Shown here: in pieces, positions 63,781 through 64,000 of the stretch
Layout: each line of letters starts with the position of its first letter
How positions within the stretch are numbered: the stretch's first letter is position 1
NCBI GenBank assembly: GCA_003194525.1
Contig: NBIV01000080.1
Coordinates: 124,001-188,000 of the forward strand
DNA from: Gracilariopsis chorda
Taxonomy: Eukaryota > Rhodophyta > Florideophyceae > Gracilariales > Gracilariaceae
Reading direction: 5' to 3'
DNA: 64,000 nt
Notes under the pieces: model-generated
Told to the model about the DNA's origin: nothing
The model's database searches: none
Seen by the model: the letters and a program-made list of their open reading frames with translations, nothing else
Translations under genes and position numbers: made by a program

Positions 63781-63793
63781 CCTCTCCTACCAG

Positions 63794-63800
63794 TATAAAA
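63794..63800 (+). promoter_or_regulatory. TATA box of the gene at the right edge
   Basis: TATAAAA is followed by a pyrimidine-rich region (tcttatcccctctac, ccatcttctcatatcctctt) and, 184 bases on, by the ATG at 63978. This is a typical layout of a core promoter and leader. Confidence 0.6.
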
Positions 63801-63977
63801 GCGGTGTCCGAAGCATGAGCACAACCATTTCTTATCCCCTCTACATCGACAGTAGCTTACCCATCTTCTCATATCCTCTTTGATCTCCAACTATATCAGC
63901 TTCTTCATTCCAGTCATTCGGAACTCTTTCACACCCGCGCCCACACCCGGCTCTCGTGTACCATTCCAAAACACACC

Positions 63978-64000
63978 ATGAACTTCCACTCCCGCTCTTC
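63978..64000 (+). CDS. Start of a gene cut by the window edge
   Basis: An ATG in a good context (CACACCATGA) begins MNFHSRS at the last bases of the window. The support is the upstream TATA box and C/T-rich leader. Product unknown. Confidence 0.4.

Overview
This window is nuclear DNA of a eukaryote, dominated by mobile elements. About 38 kb carries recognisable retrotransposon or DNA-transposon structure. Host genes are confined to the right third, and the three recognisable ones (an SDR oxidoreductase, an augmin-7-like protein and a DEK-like chromatin protein) are single-exon and closely packed. Intron-poor genes in small islands between long tracts of LTR elements, with TATA-type promoters, resemble the genome style of florideophyte red algae such as Chondrus. 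That assignment is inference; I saw no rRNA, tRNA or plastid marker that would prove it.

Layout from left to right. 1-7142: Copia-1, a minus-strand Ty1/copia element that runs off the left edge and carries a long opposite-strand ORF (695-2092) between pol and its 3' LTR. It sits inside the integrase/RT part of an older copia element, Copia-2 (7143 to about 10 kb). 10.05-16.38 kb: a Mutator-like (MULE) DNA transposon with terminal inverted repeats of about 265-300 bp, a MULE transposase and a Ulp1-type (C48) cysteine protease. 17-18.9 kb: unrecognised broken ORFs. 19.95-22.44 kb: Copia-3, a decayed copia remnant without RT. 23.6-44.79 kb: Gypsy-1, an old plus-strand Ty3/gypsy element split inside its RT by Gypsy-2 (28297-39934). 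Gypsy-2 is a complete minus-strand chromovirus with about 900-bp LTRs, 5-bp target duplications (GATTC), primer-binding site, polypurine tract, gag, pol and a C-terminal chromodomain. It also has an antisense ORF of about 600 codons (29234-31048) starting next to its 3' LTR. Gypsy-1 and Gypsy-2 share a primer-binding site and a Gag motif, so they belong to one lineage.

44.8-52.9 kb is mostly decayed or unrecognised DNA with a few candidate small genes. 52.98-57.47 kb is the host gene island. 59.69-61.66 kb is a 2-kb palindromic element with arms of about 580 bp, a small arginine-rich ORF repeated divergently in both arms, and two adjacent perfect hairpins. At the right edge a TATA box and start codon mark a gene that continues beyond the window.

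The main candidate for something new is the repeated design of an antisense accessory ORF between pol and the 3' LTR. It occurs in two retrotransposons of different superfamilies, with no sequence resemblance between the two accessory proteins that I can see. In the copia case the product has a chromodomain-like segment. Most stops that interrupt otherwise continuous element ORFs are TGA, which suggests C-to-T/G-to-A decay or, less likely, readthrough.
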